A stretch of 64,000 nucleotides of DNA from positions 33,213 through 97,212 of the forward strand of contig NZ_JAKRNI010000007.1 in the NCBI RefSeq assembly GCF_022346945.1. The letters are read 5' to 3'. This document shows positions 1-10,870 of the stretch, piece by piece (position 1 is the first letter of the stretch; each line of letters opens with the position of its first letter). Below the pieces are notes generated by a model. It did not search any database, was not told the DNA's origin, and worked only from the letters and a program-made list of their open reading frames with translations. This DNA is from Microbacterium sp. ACRRU (GTDB lineage Bacteria > Actinomycetota > Actinomycetes > Actinomycetales > Microbacteriaceae). The position numbers were made by a program, and so were the translations under genes.

Positions 1-80
1 GCGACGGATCAAGTCAGCCATTCCCCCAGGCTAGGCGGGCTCCGCCGATTCACCGCGGAGGCTTGACCGGCGGCAGCGCG

Positions 81-533
81 TCACCACATCACGCCCAGCA
101 GCGCCCACCACGTGCCCATCAGAAGGGGTGGACCGAGTGCGATCGGGATGCCTCGCGCTCCCGCGAGCACCGTGCCCACGGCCGCGGTGCCGCCGCAGAT
201 CACTCCGGCACCGAGGCCCGTCACCACGGCATCCCACCCGAACCAGCCCAGGTGCGCTCCCGCGAGAGCGGCGAGTGTCACGTCTCCCCCGCCGATGTCG
301 GACGGTCGTGCCCGATGGAGGGCGAGGAGGACGACGAACGCGAAGGCCGCCGCTGCCCACACCCCCGTCAGTCGCTCGGGCACCGCGCCGGTGAGCGCAG
401 CGGATGTCAGCAGCGCGAGGGCGCACGCGAGCCCGGGGAGGACGAGGATGTGCGGCAGCCTGTGGTGGCGGAGGTCGAAGACGGCGAGGACGAGTGAGAG
501 CGCCCCGAAGACGACCAGGGCGACGCCGAGCAT
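81..533 (-). CDS. A24-family prepilin peptidase, short form
   Basis: Integral membrane aspartic peptidase of the type IV leader peptidase family, which removes leaders from pilin-like precursors at the cytoplasmic face. The 150 residues are nearly all hydrophobic and match the A24 catalytic core without the N-terminal methylase domain of full-length PilD. Both family aspartates are visible: Asp20 in FDLRHHRLP and Asp84 in SDIGGGDVTL. The ATG lies 4 nt after the stop of the DUF1905 gene, so the two are probably co-transcribed. No pilin or Tad gene is in the window, so its substrate is unknown. Motifs make the family assignment firm; the process served is not shown here. Confidence 0.82.
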   Translation of the reverse strand: MLGVALVVFGALSLVLAVFDLRHHRLPHILVLPGLACALALLTSAALTGAVPERLTGVWAAAAFAFVVLLALHRARPSDIGGGDVTLAALAGAHLGWFGWDAVVTGLGAGVICGGTAAVGTVLAGARGIPIALGPPLLMGTWWALLGVMW

Positions 534-537
534 CGCG

Positions 538-858
538 CTACGCGTCGATGACCGACAGGTGGACCCGCACGATCCCGTCCGGCGGAATCCCCTCGCGATC
601 GCGCACCGCGCGCTTGAGTGGCAGAACGTACCTGCCGTCGGACTGGGGGAACACGGACGTCCGCCATGTCGACGTCCCGATCGTGGCCTCGACGCGCACG
701 CCGCCGAAGCCCCGACGGTACGTCTGGGTCTCGCTCACGGCCTCGCTGAGCTCGAGAGGCAGCGCGACGAAGTACCACGCGCTGTCGAGCCGGGCCTCCC
801 AGCGGAAGACCTCTCCCTCGAACTCCACGATCACGACGTCTCCTTCCGACGCCGTCAC
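538..858 (-). CDS. DUF1905 domain protein
   Basis: Small protein of 106 residues consisting of one DUF1905 domain: an N-terminal FEGEVFRW strand, a central RRGFGGVRVEATIG segment and a C-terminal LPLKRAVRDREGI segment before a final beta strand. Function of the family is not established. I chose the GTG at 858 because the reading frame further upstream runs through the promoter region of the divergent hydrolase and loses family likeness; a GGTAGG sits just before it. It is followed after 4 nt by the prepilin peptidase gene. Confidence 0.72.
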   Translation of the reverse strand: MTASEGDVVIVEFEGEVFRWEARLDSAWYFVALPLELSEAVSETQTYRRGFGGVRVEATIGTSTWRTSVFPQSDGRYVLPLKRAVRDREGIPPDGIVRVHLSVIDA

Positions 859-969
859 CCTACCGGCGCGGGGGCGGCGGATCCGCTCTCGCTTCCCCGG
901 GGAGGAGCCGTCGAGACCACAACGACCACTTTCCGGACGTTGACCTCTCCCTGTGCGAGGATCGGCGGA

Positions 970-1767
970 ATGGATGCCGTCCCCGCGCTCACCGAGGTCC
1001 CCTCTCCGCAGTTCGTCATCGTGGGCGACAACGTCCGCCTCGCCACCTACTCCTGGGGCGATCCGGATGCCGCGACCGTGCTCTGCGTCCACGGATTCGG
1101 TTCGAGCACGCGCGACAACTGGGTGAACACGGGGTGGGTGCGTGATCTGCTGCGCGCGGGTTTCCGCGTGCTGGCGGTCGACCAGCGTGGTCACGGTCTG
1201 AGCGACAAGCCGCACGAGGCGGACGCGTACCGCATGAGCGCGCTGGTCTCCGACCTGGTCGCGGTGCTCGACACCTACCTCGTCGACCAGGTGCGCTACC
1301 TCGGGTACTCCCTCGGCGGAAGGGTCGGCTGGCAGCTCGCGGTGGACGCCCCCGAGCACGTGGAACGCGCGGTGCTGGGCGGCATCCCCGATGGCCGACC
1401 GCTCGCGCGACTCCGGGTCGATCAGGCGCGCGCGTTCCTGGATCGCGGCGAACCCGTCCGGGATGCCACCACTCAGCGGTACGTGTCGCTGGCCGAACGC
1501 GTGCCCGGCAACGACCTGCGCGCGCTCGTCGCGATCGCCGAGGGGATGCGCCTGGGCGAGACGGATCCCGATCCCGCGGCGCCTCCGATGCAGCCCGTCC
1601 TCATCGCGACGGGCACGGAGGACCCCATCTACGACCAGTCCGCGCATCTGGCGAGCCTGCTGCCGCGCGGCGAGTTCGTCGACATCCCCGGGCGGCACCA
1701 CGTCAACGCCCCCGGCGCGCGCACCTTCCGCGAGGCGGGGATCGCGTTCCTCTCCCGCACCCTCTGA
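970..1767 (+). CDS. alpha/beta hydrolase
   Basis: Predicted cytosolic serine hydrolase of the alpha/beta fold, 265 residues, typical length for the family. Visible elements are the oxyanion-hole HGFG at 41-44, the nucleophile elbow GYSLGG with Ser114, the acid Asp218 in GTEDPIYD, and the catalytic His in GRHHVN near 243. The ATG at 970 was chosen because sequence upstream of it does not resemble the fold and overlaps the divergent DUF1905 gene. Substrate cannot be told: esterase, lactonase and epoxide hydrolase members all share this pattern. It converges on the GH5 gene, 29 nt away. Confidence 0.82.
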   Translation: MDAVPALTEVPSPQFVIVGDNVRLATYSWGDPDAATVLCVHGFGSSTRDNWVNTGWVRDLLRAGFRVLAVDQRGHGLSDKPHEADAYRMSALVSDLVAVLDTYLVDQVRYLGYSLGGRVGWQLAVDAPEHVERAVLGGIPDGRPLARLRVDQARAFLDRGEPVRDATTQRYVSLAERVPGNDLRALVAIAEGMRLGETDPDPAAPPMQPVLIATGTEDPIYDQSAHLASLLPRGEFVDIPGRHHVNAPGARTFREAGIAFLSRTL

Positions 1768-1796
1768 CTCACCGGCGACCCGCGCGGGTGCCGCGC

Positions 1797-3404
1797 TCAG
1801 TTCGCGGTGACGCTCAGACGCGGCGCGCTCGGAGCGGACGGCGCCACCACCTGCAGACCCACGCGGACCGTCTGATCGGGGGCGAGCGATCCCGCCCACC
1901 CGTCGCCGCGACAGGTGATCGTCGACGACCGGATGCCACATGTCATGCCCCACGCGTTGGTCACCGCCGTCGCCCCGGGCGATTCCCACGACACCGACCA
2001 TGACGCGACCGGTCCGGTGGCGCGCACCGTGAGTTCGCTGACGTAGCCGTCCCCCCACGCGCTCTGCGGGATCCACGTGACGGCGACCGCGGGAGAGGAA
2101 CCGGCGGTGGGTCGGGGCGTGGGAACGGGCGTGACCGTGGGTTTCGGGGAGACCGAGGGACTGATCGTCGGTTTCGGAGACGCGGTGGGGGTCACCGTGG
2201 GCTTCGGAGAGGCCGTGGGCTTCGGGGTCGCGGTCGGTGAAGGCTGCGGCGCGGGCGTGAGGATCGGACGGAGGGCGGCGAGTTTCGCGATCTGGAGAGT
2301 GCGCCAGTCGTCGGCGACGAGGCCGCCCGTGTCTCCGCTGTTGGGGTTGAACGACCAATAGGCGTAGCTGATCCTGCGCTGCGCCAGGTAGTCGACGAGC
2401 GTCGCCAGCCACGCTCTGTCGCTCGCTGTCTCGAGCTTCGTTCCGAACTCGCCCAGCAGCACCGGTGCGATGTTCTCCTTCGCGAGGTACCCCCAGTTGG
2501 CATCCCAGACGGCGGGGAGGTTCGCCGGGTACCGCGGGTCCGAGAACCACTGCTGCGCGTACACCGATGCCGGGTAATCATGGGGCGAGTAGACGACGCG
2601 GTTCTTCACCGACAGGTTCACGGGAGCGGACCGGACGTCCTTCAGCCCGCCGCCCCACCACGTGCTCGTGCCGTCGTTCTGCCTTTCGACACCCTCGACG
2701 ATGACGAGGAGCCGAGGGTTGACGGCCAGCACCGCATTGCCCGCACGGGTCGCGGCGGCGCGCCAGTCGCGAGCCGGGTCGCCGCAGTTCCAGCACGCGG
2801 GGCCGTGCGGTTCGTTGTGGAGATCGACGCCGATGACCGTGGAGTCGTTCTTGTAGCGGGCGGCGAGCATCGTCCAGTCGTCGATCCACCGCTTCTCGGG
2901 GTACTGCGCGGTGTACCAGAGCTCGCTCTGCGCTCCCGAATCCGGCCGGTGGCGGTCGAGGATCACCGACAGCCCGTGCGCCTTCGCGCGGGCGATCACG
3001 GTGTCCATGAGCTTCAGCGGGGTGAGCGAGACCAGGCCGGGGTTGGCGTTGGCGTCGATCGATGTGGTGCGCCCGGCGGCGAGGCATTCGTTCGAGAAGG
3101 GCAGACGCACGGTGGTGAAGCCCATCGCCGCGATCTTGGCCAGACCCTCATCGAGCGGGATGGACCACAGCCCGTGCGGGGCGCAGTTCGACGTCTCCAT
3201 CCCGAACCACGCGACGGCCTTGATCGTGTACGGGGCACCCGTGGCGGTGACGATGGTCGCACCGCGGGTGGAGAGCCAGCCCGGCAGACTCGCGGCCGAG
3301 GCGGCCGGAGCCGCCACCACGCCCGCCAGCAGCAGACCGGTCACAGCGGCGACCGCGGCGAAACGCGTCCACACGCGTCTCAGCGCCGTGTGCCGTTCCG
3401 TCAT
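1797..3404 (-). CDS. secreted GH5-family glycoside hydrolase (cellulase-like) with CBM2-like domain
   Basis: Predicted exported beta-glycanase of 535 residues. A signal peptide (Arg9-Arg10, hydrophobic 17-31, AAPAASAAS cleavage region near 38) precedes a GH5 catalytic domain. Its acid/base Glu198 is in DLHNEPHG and its nucleophile Glu319 in VLLGEFGTK. A Pro/Thr/Ser linker of repeated PKPT units (about 385-440) leads to a C-terminal beta-sandwich resembling a carbohydrate-binding module family 2, with several Trp and two Cys. Endoglucanase is the usual activity for this architecture; mannanase is possible. Its ATG overlaps the stop codon of the upstream pucR gene in an ATGA, suggesting translational coupling, an odd partner for a cytosolic regulator. 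Confidence 0.85.
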   Translation of the reverse strand: MTERHTALRRVWTRFAAVAAVTGLLLAGVVAAPAASAASLPGWLSTRGATIVTATGAPYTIKAVAWFGMETSNCAPHGLWSIPLDEGLAKIAAMGFTTVRLPFSNECLAAGRTTSIDANANPGLVSLTPLKLMDTVIARAKAHGLSVILDRHRPDSGAQSELWYTAQYPEKRWIDDWTMLAARYKNDSTVIGVDLHNEPHGPACWNCGDPARDWRAAATRAGNAVLAVNPRLLVIVEGVERQNDGTSTWWGGGLKDVRSAPVNLSVKNRVVYSPHDYPASVYAQQWFSDPRYPANLPAVWDANWGYLAKENIAPVLLGEFGTKLETASDRAWLATLVDYLAQRRISYAYWSFNPNSGDTGGLVADDWRTLQIAKLAALRPILTPAPQPSPTATPKPTASPKPTVTPTASPKPTISPSVSPKPTVTPVPTPRPTAGSSPAVAVTWIPQSAWGDGYVSELTVRATGPVASWSVSWESPGATAVTNAWGMTCGIRSSTITCRGDGWAGSLAPDQTVRVGLQVVAPSAPSAPRLSVTAN

Positions 3405-5113
3405 CTCCGCCCCCGCTCGTCCCGGTCATCGTAGCGGTCCGCGCGGCTCGCGGAACGCCCGCGCGATAGCGCCAATCCCGGCGAGCGGTGCGCCCTGTGC
3501 ACGACGAGGGCGAGGTGCAGGGCGGCCACGACCTCGCCGTCATCGAGGTCGACGCCCAGCAGGCGCTCGGCGAGGTCGAGGCGCTGGTAGAACACCGACC
3601 GCGACACGTGCGCGGCCGCCGCGGCCGCCGTGCGGTTGCCGGGGTGGGCGACGATCGCCGACAGCGCCGCGAGCAGATCACGGCGCCGTGCGGGCGCAGC
3701 GGCGAGCACCGGCGCGAGGAGGCTTTCGCCGTGTTCGAGGAGGCGGTGATCGCCGCGCAGCGACGATACGAACCGGACGAGCGGATGCCGGATCACCCAG
3801 TGCACGGCCCCCTCGCGGAGGTCGCCCACCTCGGCGAGGTCCAGGGCCTGCTCGAGCGAGTCCAGCACGCGCGGCACGGCGTCCTCCGCGGCAGCGCCCT
3901 CCACCCGGGGGCCTACCGATACCCGCGGGGGCGGTCCGTCACCGCGCAGCCGGGCGTGGAAACGGTCGGCGGCCGCGCCGGCGAACGCCGTCGCCGAGGG
4001 AACGGCCACGAGCACCGGCATCCATCCCGCGGCGCGCTCGTCCGCGCCTCGCGGAGAGCCACACAGGGCGCGACCCCCGACGACGTCCGCGGCGGCCTCG
4101 ACGTCTTCGGCGGCGGCTCCGTCGATCGCCAGGCCGAGAAGCGCTGTTCCGGGCAGGTCGATGCGCGCGGCCCCGAGCAGCGCGGCGACCTCGTCGGCGG
4201 AGCCGTAGCGACCTCCGAGCAGCGCGTCCATCAGACGACGTCGCCCCAGACGGGCCCAGTCGTCGCCGTCCGGGTCGGCGAGACGCCCCAGCGCCAGCGC
4301 CGTCGCACCCTGCTCGAGCACCGCGCGGCGCCCGGCGGGATGTCCGGGGCCTGCCAGCGCGACGAGCGTCGCCCAGCGGATGCCGCGCGCCTCGACCGGC
4401 ACGATGGAGCGGCCGTCGTCGCCGTCGTCACCGAGCCGACGCGACCGTTCCTGCCAGTCGCGCAGCACGGCAGGGTCGGCATCCGCGAGCCCTGCCACGA
4501 TCACCTCGTGCGCGAGCGACTCCAGGACGACCGGCGCGCGCAGCGTGTGCGCCAGACGCTCGACGATGTAGTCGGCGGGCGCGCCGCGCAGCGCCAGCGA
4601 GGTGAAGAGCGTCCGCACGTCGTCGCGGGCCCGCAGTGCCGCCGTCTGGTCGTCGATGATGCGCCGGTGCACCTCCTCGGTCACGCTCACGAACTTGATC
4701 TCGCGGTGCAGGGCGATCAGGGCGAGCCCGGCGGCGGAGGCGGCTTCGACCACGACGGCCGGGACGTAGCGGTAGTGCGCGCCGAGTTCGATCACCACTC
4801 CGACCAGCCCCGCCCGGACGAACTCGCCCACGAGCGCGCGAAGCTCCGCCGGTTCCGCCGGCCACGCCGACGCGGTCGTCAGCAGCAGCTCGCCCCCTTC
4901 GAGCAGGCGCGCCACCCCGGGGCTGTCCGAGACGTGGACCCATCGCACGGGGGCCGACAGCGCCGCCCCTCCCACGAGGACCTCGGGCGCACCGGCGGAC
5001 AGGGCCGAAGACTCCAGCACTTCCGCGAGCGGTGGGAGCCCCCGCTCGAGGAGAGCATCGGGCGCATCCGGACGATCTGTTCGGGAACGCCCATCTTCGC
5101 GACGATCAGCCAC
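3401..5113 (-). CDS. PucR-family transcriptional regulator
   Basis: DNA-binding regulator of the PucR/CdaR type, 570 residues: an N-terminal PucR sensory domain (LPPLAEVLESSAL onwards, about 25-150), a GGDEF-like CdaR middle region, and a C-terminal helix-turn-helix of the PucR type (HPGNRTAAAAAAHVSRSVFYQRL). The GTG at 5113 is preferred: revealed GGGGGAA lies 7 nt before it, and upstream residues do not fit the family. It is divergent from the semialdehyde dehydrogenase gene with a 100-bp gap, so it most likely controls the amine catabolic cluster. PucR proteins usually respond to nitrogen compounds. Its stop overlaps the start of the GH5 gene. Confidence 0.83.
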   Translation of the reverse strand: MADRREDGRSRTDRPDAPDALLERGLPPLAEVLESSALSAGAPEVLVGGAALSAPVRWVHVSDSPGVARLLEGGELLLTTASAWPAEPAELRALVGEFVRAGLVGVVIELGAHYRYVPAVVVEAASAAGLALIALHREIKFVSVTEEVHRRIIDDQTAALRARDDVRTLFTSLALRGAPADYIVERLAHTLRAPVVLESLAHEVIVAGLADADPAVLRDWQERSRRLGDDGDDGRSIVPVEARGIRWATLVALAGPGHPAGRRAVLEQGATALALGRLADPDGDDWARLGRRRLMDALLGGRYGSADEVAALLGAARIDLPGTALLGLAIDGAAAEDVEAAADVVGGRALCGSPRGADERAAGWMPVLVAVPSATAFAGAAADRFHARLRGDGPPPRVSVGPRVEGAAAEDAVPRVLDSLEQALDLAEVGDLREGAVHWVIRHPLVRFVSSLRGDHRLLEHGESLLAPVLAAAPARRRDLLAALSAIVAHPGNRTAAAAAAHVSRSVFYQRLDLAERLLGVDLDDGEVVAALHLALVVHRAHRSPGLALSRGRSASRADRYDDRDERGRR

Positions 5114-5213
5114 GCGCGTTCCCCCGTTTCCGTGCCGCAGAATCGGCAGTGAACACCCTACGACGCTTCCGGTCGATCTGTCCGGCCCGGCGCATTTCTC
5201 GAGGAGGATCCGC

Positions 5214-6701
<1,488 letters not shown>

Positions 6702-6727
6702 CCCGCGGCATCCGGAAAGGAACGACC

Positions 6728-8089
6728 ATGACCCTGACCTCCCCCGACCTCGCCGCCGACGCGCAGGTCCGCGCCGACGACCGCGCCCACGTCTTCCACT
6801 CGTGGAGCGCACAGGCGCTCATCGACCCGCTCCCCGTCGCCGGCGGCGAGGGCGCGACGTTCTGGGACCACGCCGGTAACGGCTACCTCGACTTCTCGTC
6901 GCAGCTGGTGAACCTCAACCTCGGCCACCAGCACCCCGACCTGATCGCGGCGATCCAGCGCCAGGCCGGTGAGCTGGCCACCATCCAGCCCGCGATGGCC
7001 AACGGCACGCGCGGCGAGCTCGCCCGCCTCATCTCCGAGGTCGCGCCGGAGGGCTTCTCCAAGGTGTTCTTCACCAACGGCGGAGCGGATGCCAACGAGA
7101 ACGCCGTGCGCATGGCGCGCCTGGTGACCGGCAAACGCAAGGTGCTGGCGATGTACCGCAGCTACCACGGCAACACCTCCACCGCGATCACCCTCACCGG
7201 TGACCCGCGGCGCTGGGCGAACGAGCCCGCCGATGCGTCGGTCGTCCACTTCTTCGGTCCGTACGCCTACCGTTCGGCGTTCCACGCGTCCTCCGAGGAA
7301 GAGGAGACCGCGCGCGCCCTGCAGCACCTCGAGCAGACGATCATCCTCGAGGGTGCGTCGACGATCGGCGCGATCATCCTCGAGACCGTCGTCGGCACGA
7401 ACGGCGTGCTGGTCCCCCCGCCCGGCTACCTCCCGGGCGTGCGGGCGCTGTGCGACAAGTACGGCATCGTCTACATCGCCGACGAAGTGATGGTCGGATT
7501 CGGCCGTATCGGCGAATGGTTCGCGATCGACGCGTTCGACGTCGCGCCCGACCTCATCACTTTCGCAAAGGGCGTGAACTCGGGCTACGTGCCGCTGGGC
7601 GGAGTGGTGATCTCGGATGCCATCGCGAGCCACTTCGACACCGTGACCTTCCCGGGTGGTCTGACGTACTCGGGGCACCCCCTCGCGTGCGCCCCCGGTA
7701 TCGCCACGTTCGAGGTGTTCCGTCGCGACGGGATCCTCGAGCGGGTGCGCGACCTCGGCGAGCGCGTCGTCGGCCCGCGTCTGCACGAGATGGCCGAGAA
7801 GCACCCGTCTGTCGGCGAGGTGCGGGGCCGGGGCCTGTTCTGGGCGATCGAACTCGTGCGCAACCGTGAGACGCGGGAGCCGCTCGTCCCCTTCAACGCC
7901 GCGGGGGCCGACGCGGCGCCGATGGCCGCTTTCGCGGCGGCGTGCAAGAAGGCGGGCCTGTGGCCCTTCACGCACTTCAACCGGGTCCACGTCGCTCCCC
8001 CGCTCGTCATCTCGGAGGAGGATCTGGTGCGCGGGCTCGACATCATCGACGAAGCCCTCGCCGTCGCCGACGGGGCGGCTGCGGCATGA
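6728..8089 (+). CDS. class III (omega-amino acid) aminotransferase
   Basis: PLP-dependent aminotransferase of fold type I, class III, 453 residues. The PLP-binding Lys281 is in TFAKGVNSGY and the pyridine-nitrogen Asp252 in IADEVMVGFGR. The glycine stretch FFTNGGADANENA fits the phosphate cup. The protein resembles omega-amino acid:pyruvate transaminases acting on beta-alanine or GABA. AAAGG precedes the ATG by 6 nt. It lies 26 nt after mmsA and its stop overlaps the next ATG (ATGA), so the three genes form one operon. The proposed product semialdehyde is the substrate of MmsA. Confidence 0.82.
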   Translation: MTLTSPDLAADAQVRADDRAHVFHSWSAQALIDPLPVAGGEGATFWDHAGNGYLDFSSQLVNLNLGHQHPDLIAAIQRQAGELATIQPAMANGTRGELARLISEVAPEGFSKVFFTNGGADANENAVRMARLVTGKRKVLAMYRSYHGNTSTAITLTGDPRRWANEPADASVVHFFGPYAYRSAFHASSEEEETARALQHLEQTIILEGASTIGAIILETVVGTNGVLVPPPGYLPGVRALCDKYGIVYIADEVMVGFGRIGEWFAIDAFDVAPDLITFAKGVNSGYVPLGGVVISDAIASHFDTVTFPGGLTYSGHPLACAPGIATFEVFRRDGILERVRDLGERVVGPRLHEMAEKHPSVGEVRGRGLFWAIELVRNRETREPLVPFNAAGADAAPMAAFAAACKKAGLWPFTHFNRVHVAPPLVISEEDLVRGLDIIDEALAVADGAAAA

Positions 8090-9510
8090 GGGTTCTGCGA
8101 AACGTCGTCGACGGTGTGTCGGCCGCCTCGGCCGGGCGCCTGCTCGACCTCGTCAGCCCCGTCACCGGAGAGGTGTACGCCCAGGCGCCGTGCTCGACCG
8201 AGGAAGAGGTGGATGCCGCTTTCGCCGCGGCGTCGCGCGCTTTCGCGTCGTGGCGACTGACGACGCCCGCGGTGCGACAGCTCGCGCTCTTCCGGCTCGC
8301 CGATGCGCTCGCCGACCACGCGGAGGAGTTCGCCGATCTCGAATCGGAGGACACCGGCAAGCCCCGCGCGACGCTGGTCGCCGACGAGATCGACCAGTCC
8401 GTCGACCAGCTGCGCTTCTTCGCCGGAGCCGCACGCGACCTCGACGGACGCGCGGCCGCCGAGTACGCGGAAGGCTTCACGTCCTACGTGCGGCGCGAAC
8501 CGATCGGCGTGGTGGCGCAGGTGACACCGTGGAATTACCCGCTCAACATGGCGATCTGGAAGATCGCCCCCGCACTCGCCGCCGGGAACACCGTCGTGCT
8601 CAAGCCCAGCGAGACCACACCGCAGACCACGGTGCGTCTGGCGGAGCTGGCATCCGAGATCCTTCCGCCGGGGGTGTTCAACGTCGTCCTCGGCGACCGT
8701 GAGACCGGTCGCGCCCTCGTCGAGCACCCGACGCCGCAGCTCGTGGCGATCACCGGCTCGGTGCGCGCGGGCATGCAGGTCGCCGAGTCCGCGGCGCGGC
8801 AGGTCAAGCGCGTCCACCTCGAGTTGGGCGGCAAAGCGCCCGCCATCGTCTTCCCGGACGCCGACCTGGATGCCGCGACCGCCGGAATCGCGCAGGCGGC
8901 GTTCTTCAACGCCGGTCAGGACTGCACGGCGGCGACGCGCCTGCTCGTGCACGCCTCTCTTCACGACGAGCTGGTCGAGCGGCTCGTCGCCTACGTCGCG
9001 GACCACGTGCGCGTGGGCGCCCCCGACGACCCCGCGGCCTTCTTCGGACCGGTCAACAACTCCGACCAACTGGCACGGGTGCGGGGATTCATCGATCGAC
9101 TGCCCACGCACGCGCGCGTCGTGACCGGCGGCACGCGCGTCGGGGACACCGGCTGCTTCTTCGCGCCCACGATCGTCACGGGCCTGCGGCAGGACGACGA
9201 GCTCGTGCAGCAGGAGGTGTTCGGACCGGTCCTCGCGGTGCAGTCGTTCGACGACGACGGTGAGGCCCTCGCGCGGGCCAACGACGTGCCCTACGCGCTC
9301 GCGGCATCCGTCTGGACCCGCGAGCACGGCCGGGCGATGCGCTTCAGCCGCGACCTCGACTTCGGGTGCGTGTGGATCAACGCCCACATCCCCTTCGTCT
9401 CGGACATGCCGCACGGGGGGTTCAAGCACTCCGGATACGGCAAGGACCTCTCGGTGTACGGCTTCGAGGACTACACGCGCATCAAGCACGTGATGTCGAG
9501 CCTGGCCTGA
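8086..9510 (+). CDS. aldehyde dehydrogenase, aminoaldehyde type
   Basis: NAD(P)+-dependent aldehyde dehydrogenase of 474 residues with catalytic Cys280 (NAGQDCTAATR) and general base Glu246 (HLELGGKAP), plus the PWNYPLNMA and KPSETTP cofactor segments. Likeness to gamma-aminobutyraldehyde dehydrogenases (PuuC/PatD type) suggests oxidation of 4-aminobutanal to GABA or 3-aminopropanal to beta-alanine. The start overlaps the aminotransferase stop by 4 nt, indicating co-translation. Exact substrate is inferred from neighbours, two diamine/omega-amino acid transaminases and a permease; betaine aldehyde is an alternative. Confidence 0.82.
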   Translation: MRVLRNVVDGVSAASAGRLLDLVSPVTGEVYAQAPCSTEEEVDAAFAAASRAFASWRLTTPAVRQLALFRLADALADHAEEFADLESEDTGKPRATLVADEIDQSVDQLRFFAGAARDLDGRAAAEYAEGFTSYVRREPIGVVAQVTPWNYPLNMAIWKIAPALAAGNTVVLKPSETTPQTTVRLAELASEILPPGVFNVVLGDRETGRALVEHPTPQLVAITGSVRAGMQVAESAARQVKRVHLELGGKAPAIVFPDADLDAATAGIAQAAFFNAGQDCTAATRLLVHASLHDELVERLVAYVADHVRVGAPDDPAAFFGPVNNSDQLARVRGFIDRLPTHARVVTGGTRVGDTGCFFAPTIVTGLRQDDELVQQEVFGPVLAVQSFDDDGEALARANDVPYALAASVWTREHGRAMRFSRDLDFGCVWINAHIPFVSDMPHGGFKHSGYGKDLSVYGFEDYTRIKHVMSSLA

Positions 9511-9512
9511 GC

Positions 9513-10232
9513 TCAGACGCCGGGCGTCCCCGTCTCCTCGGCGGCGTCCGGCGTGTCGCCGCCCCGGGCCGCGTCCGGCACCGTCGGTGCCGTGCGCAGT
9601 GCGTTCACGCGGCGCGCATGTCCCACCGCGCCCTCGAACCCGGCATCCGGGTCGTCCATCAAGGCCCCCGTCGCGAGGGCGTGCACGCGGACGTCCTCAT
9701 CGTCGGACTCCGCCGCCCTGTCGACGGTCGGACGCGCGTCCTCGCCGATCATCACGAAGGCGCGGCTGAGGCTCCGGCGCGTCTCGATCTCGCCCCGACC
9801 GAAATGCTGAGCGAGCGCGGCGGCGAGCGCGGTCCGCTCGGCATCGGGCACGAGGCCCGCCGCCGTCCGCCACGCCGCGCGCGCGACGGACGGCTCCTCG
9901 TCGTGCAGAAGGGCGGGTGTGATCGCCGACCACGTGTCCGGGTCGCCGATCTTCGACAGCGTGTGCAGCCCCTGGCTGCGGGCCTGCGGAAACGGCGAAG
10001 CGAGCTCGGGCAGCACCGCGGAGATGACCTTGGCGGTGTCGTGGCGAGTCAGCGCCCACGTGAGCATGTCGCGCACGAAGAAGTCGGGCTCGACCGCGCA
10101 GCGATCCACGAGCACCTCGATGAACACGTCGTCCGGGCGCGTACCGGCATCCATCGCCGCCCGCAGGCGCAGCGAAGCGTCGTCCCGCTCCAGTGCGGCC
10201 CGAAGGCCTGCCGTGATGTCACCGTCGGCCAT
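9513..10232 (-). CDS. HEAT-repeat protein
   Basis: Alpha-helical solenoid protein of 239 residues made of HEAT-like repeats, for example FVRDMLTWALTRHDTAKVISAVLPEL and PQARSQGLHTLSKIG, with a disordered Ala/Pro/Asp tail. Such proteins mediate protein contacts; no catalytic site is visible. The start at 10232 is favoured over an upstream in-frame ATG because GGAGGG lies 7 nt before it. It is transcribed against the flanking catabolic genes and separates the dehydrogenase operon from the Lrp gene by convergent orientation, so I see no reason to tie it to the pathway. Confidence 0.75.
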   Translation of the reverse strand: MADGDITAGLRAALERDDASLRLRAAMDAGTRPDDVFIEVLVDRCAVEPDFFVRDMLTWALTRHDTAKVISAVLPELASPFPQARSQGLHTLSKIGDPDTWSAITPALLHDEEPSVARAAWRTAAGLVPDAERTALAAALAQHFGRGEIETRRSLSRAFVMIGEDARPTVDRAAESDDEDVRVHALATGALMDDPDAGFEGAVGHARRVNALRTAPTVPDAARGGDTPDAAEETGTPGV

Positions 10233-10399
10233 CCGTGGCCCTCCGTTCGTCGCCCCGCCCAGCTTGACACGCGCCGACGCCAACGGCGCCGTTCGGCAGG
10301 GAATGACCCGCGAACGACGGTTTCCGCAGTGTTACGGTTCGAGAAGACTCGATTTCATCATTGAGTAACCGACGAGACCGCTGATACCGTCGCCCCATC

Positions 10400-10870
10400 A
10401 TGAGCATCTCCGCGGAACGGCGTCCGGTTCTCGACAGCGTGTCGAAGGCCATCGTCGAGCAGCTGCAGGAGGACGGCCGCCGCTCCTACGCCGAGGTCGG
10501 CAAGGCCGTCGGCCTCAGCGAGACCGCCACTCGCCAGCGCGTGCAGAAGATGCAGGACGCCGGCATCCTCCAGATCGTCGCGGTCACCGACCCGCTGCAG
10601 CTCGGCTTCGCCCGCCAGGCGATGATCGGCGTTCGAGTCTCCGGTGACACGCGGGTCGTGGCGGCGGAGATGGCCGAGCTCCCCGGCGTCACCTACGTCG
10701 TTTCGACCGCGGGTTCGTTCGATCTGCTCGTCGAGGTCGTCTGCGAGAGCGACGACGACCTCATCGACCTGCTCAACGATCGCATCCGGTCGCTTCCCGA
10801 CGTGGTGGCGACCGAGACGTTCGTGTACTTGAAACTCCACCGACAGCTCTACAACTGGGGAACGCGATGA
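10400..10870 (+). CDS. Lrp/AsnC-family transcriptional regulator
   Basis: Feast/famine regulator of 156 residues. An N-terminal winged helix-turn-helix (DSVSKAIVEQLQEDGRRSYAEVG, recognition helix LSETATRQRVQKM) is followed by a RAM effector-binding domain with the typical FDLLVEVVCESDDDL segment. Lrp-type proteins bind amino acids and often regulate an adjacent transport or degradation gene. The stop overlaps the next aminotransferase ATG (ATGA at 10867-10870), so regulator and target are in one transcript. A 167-bp gap upstream holds an AT-richer stretch near 10340-10390 that may contain its promoter and binding sites. Confidence 0.86.
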   Translation: MSISAERRPVLDSVSKAIVEQLQEDGRRSYAEVGKAVGLSETATRQRVQKMQDAGILQIVAVTDPLQLGFARQAMIGVRVSGDTRVVAAEMAELPGVTYVVSTAGSFDLLVEVVCESDDDLIDLLNDRIRSLPDVVATETFVYLKLHRQLYNWGTR

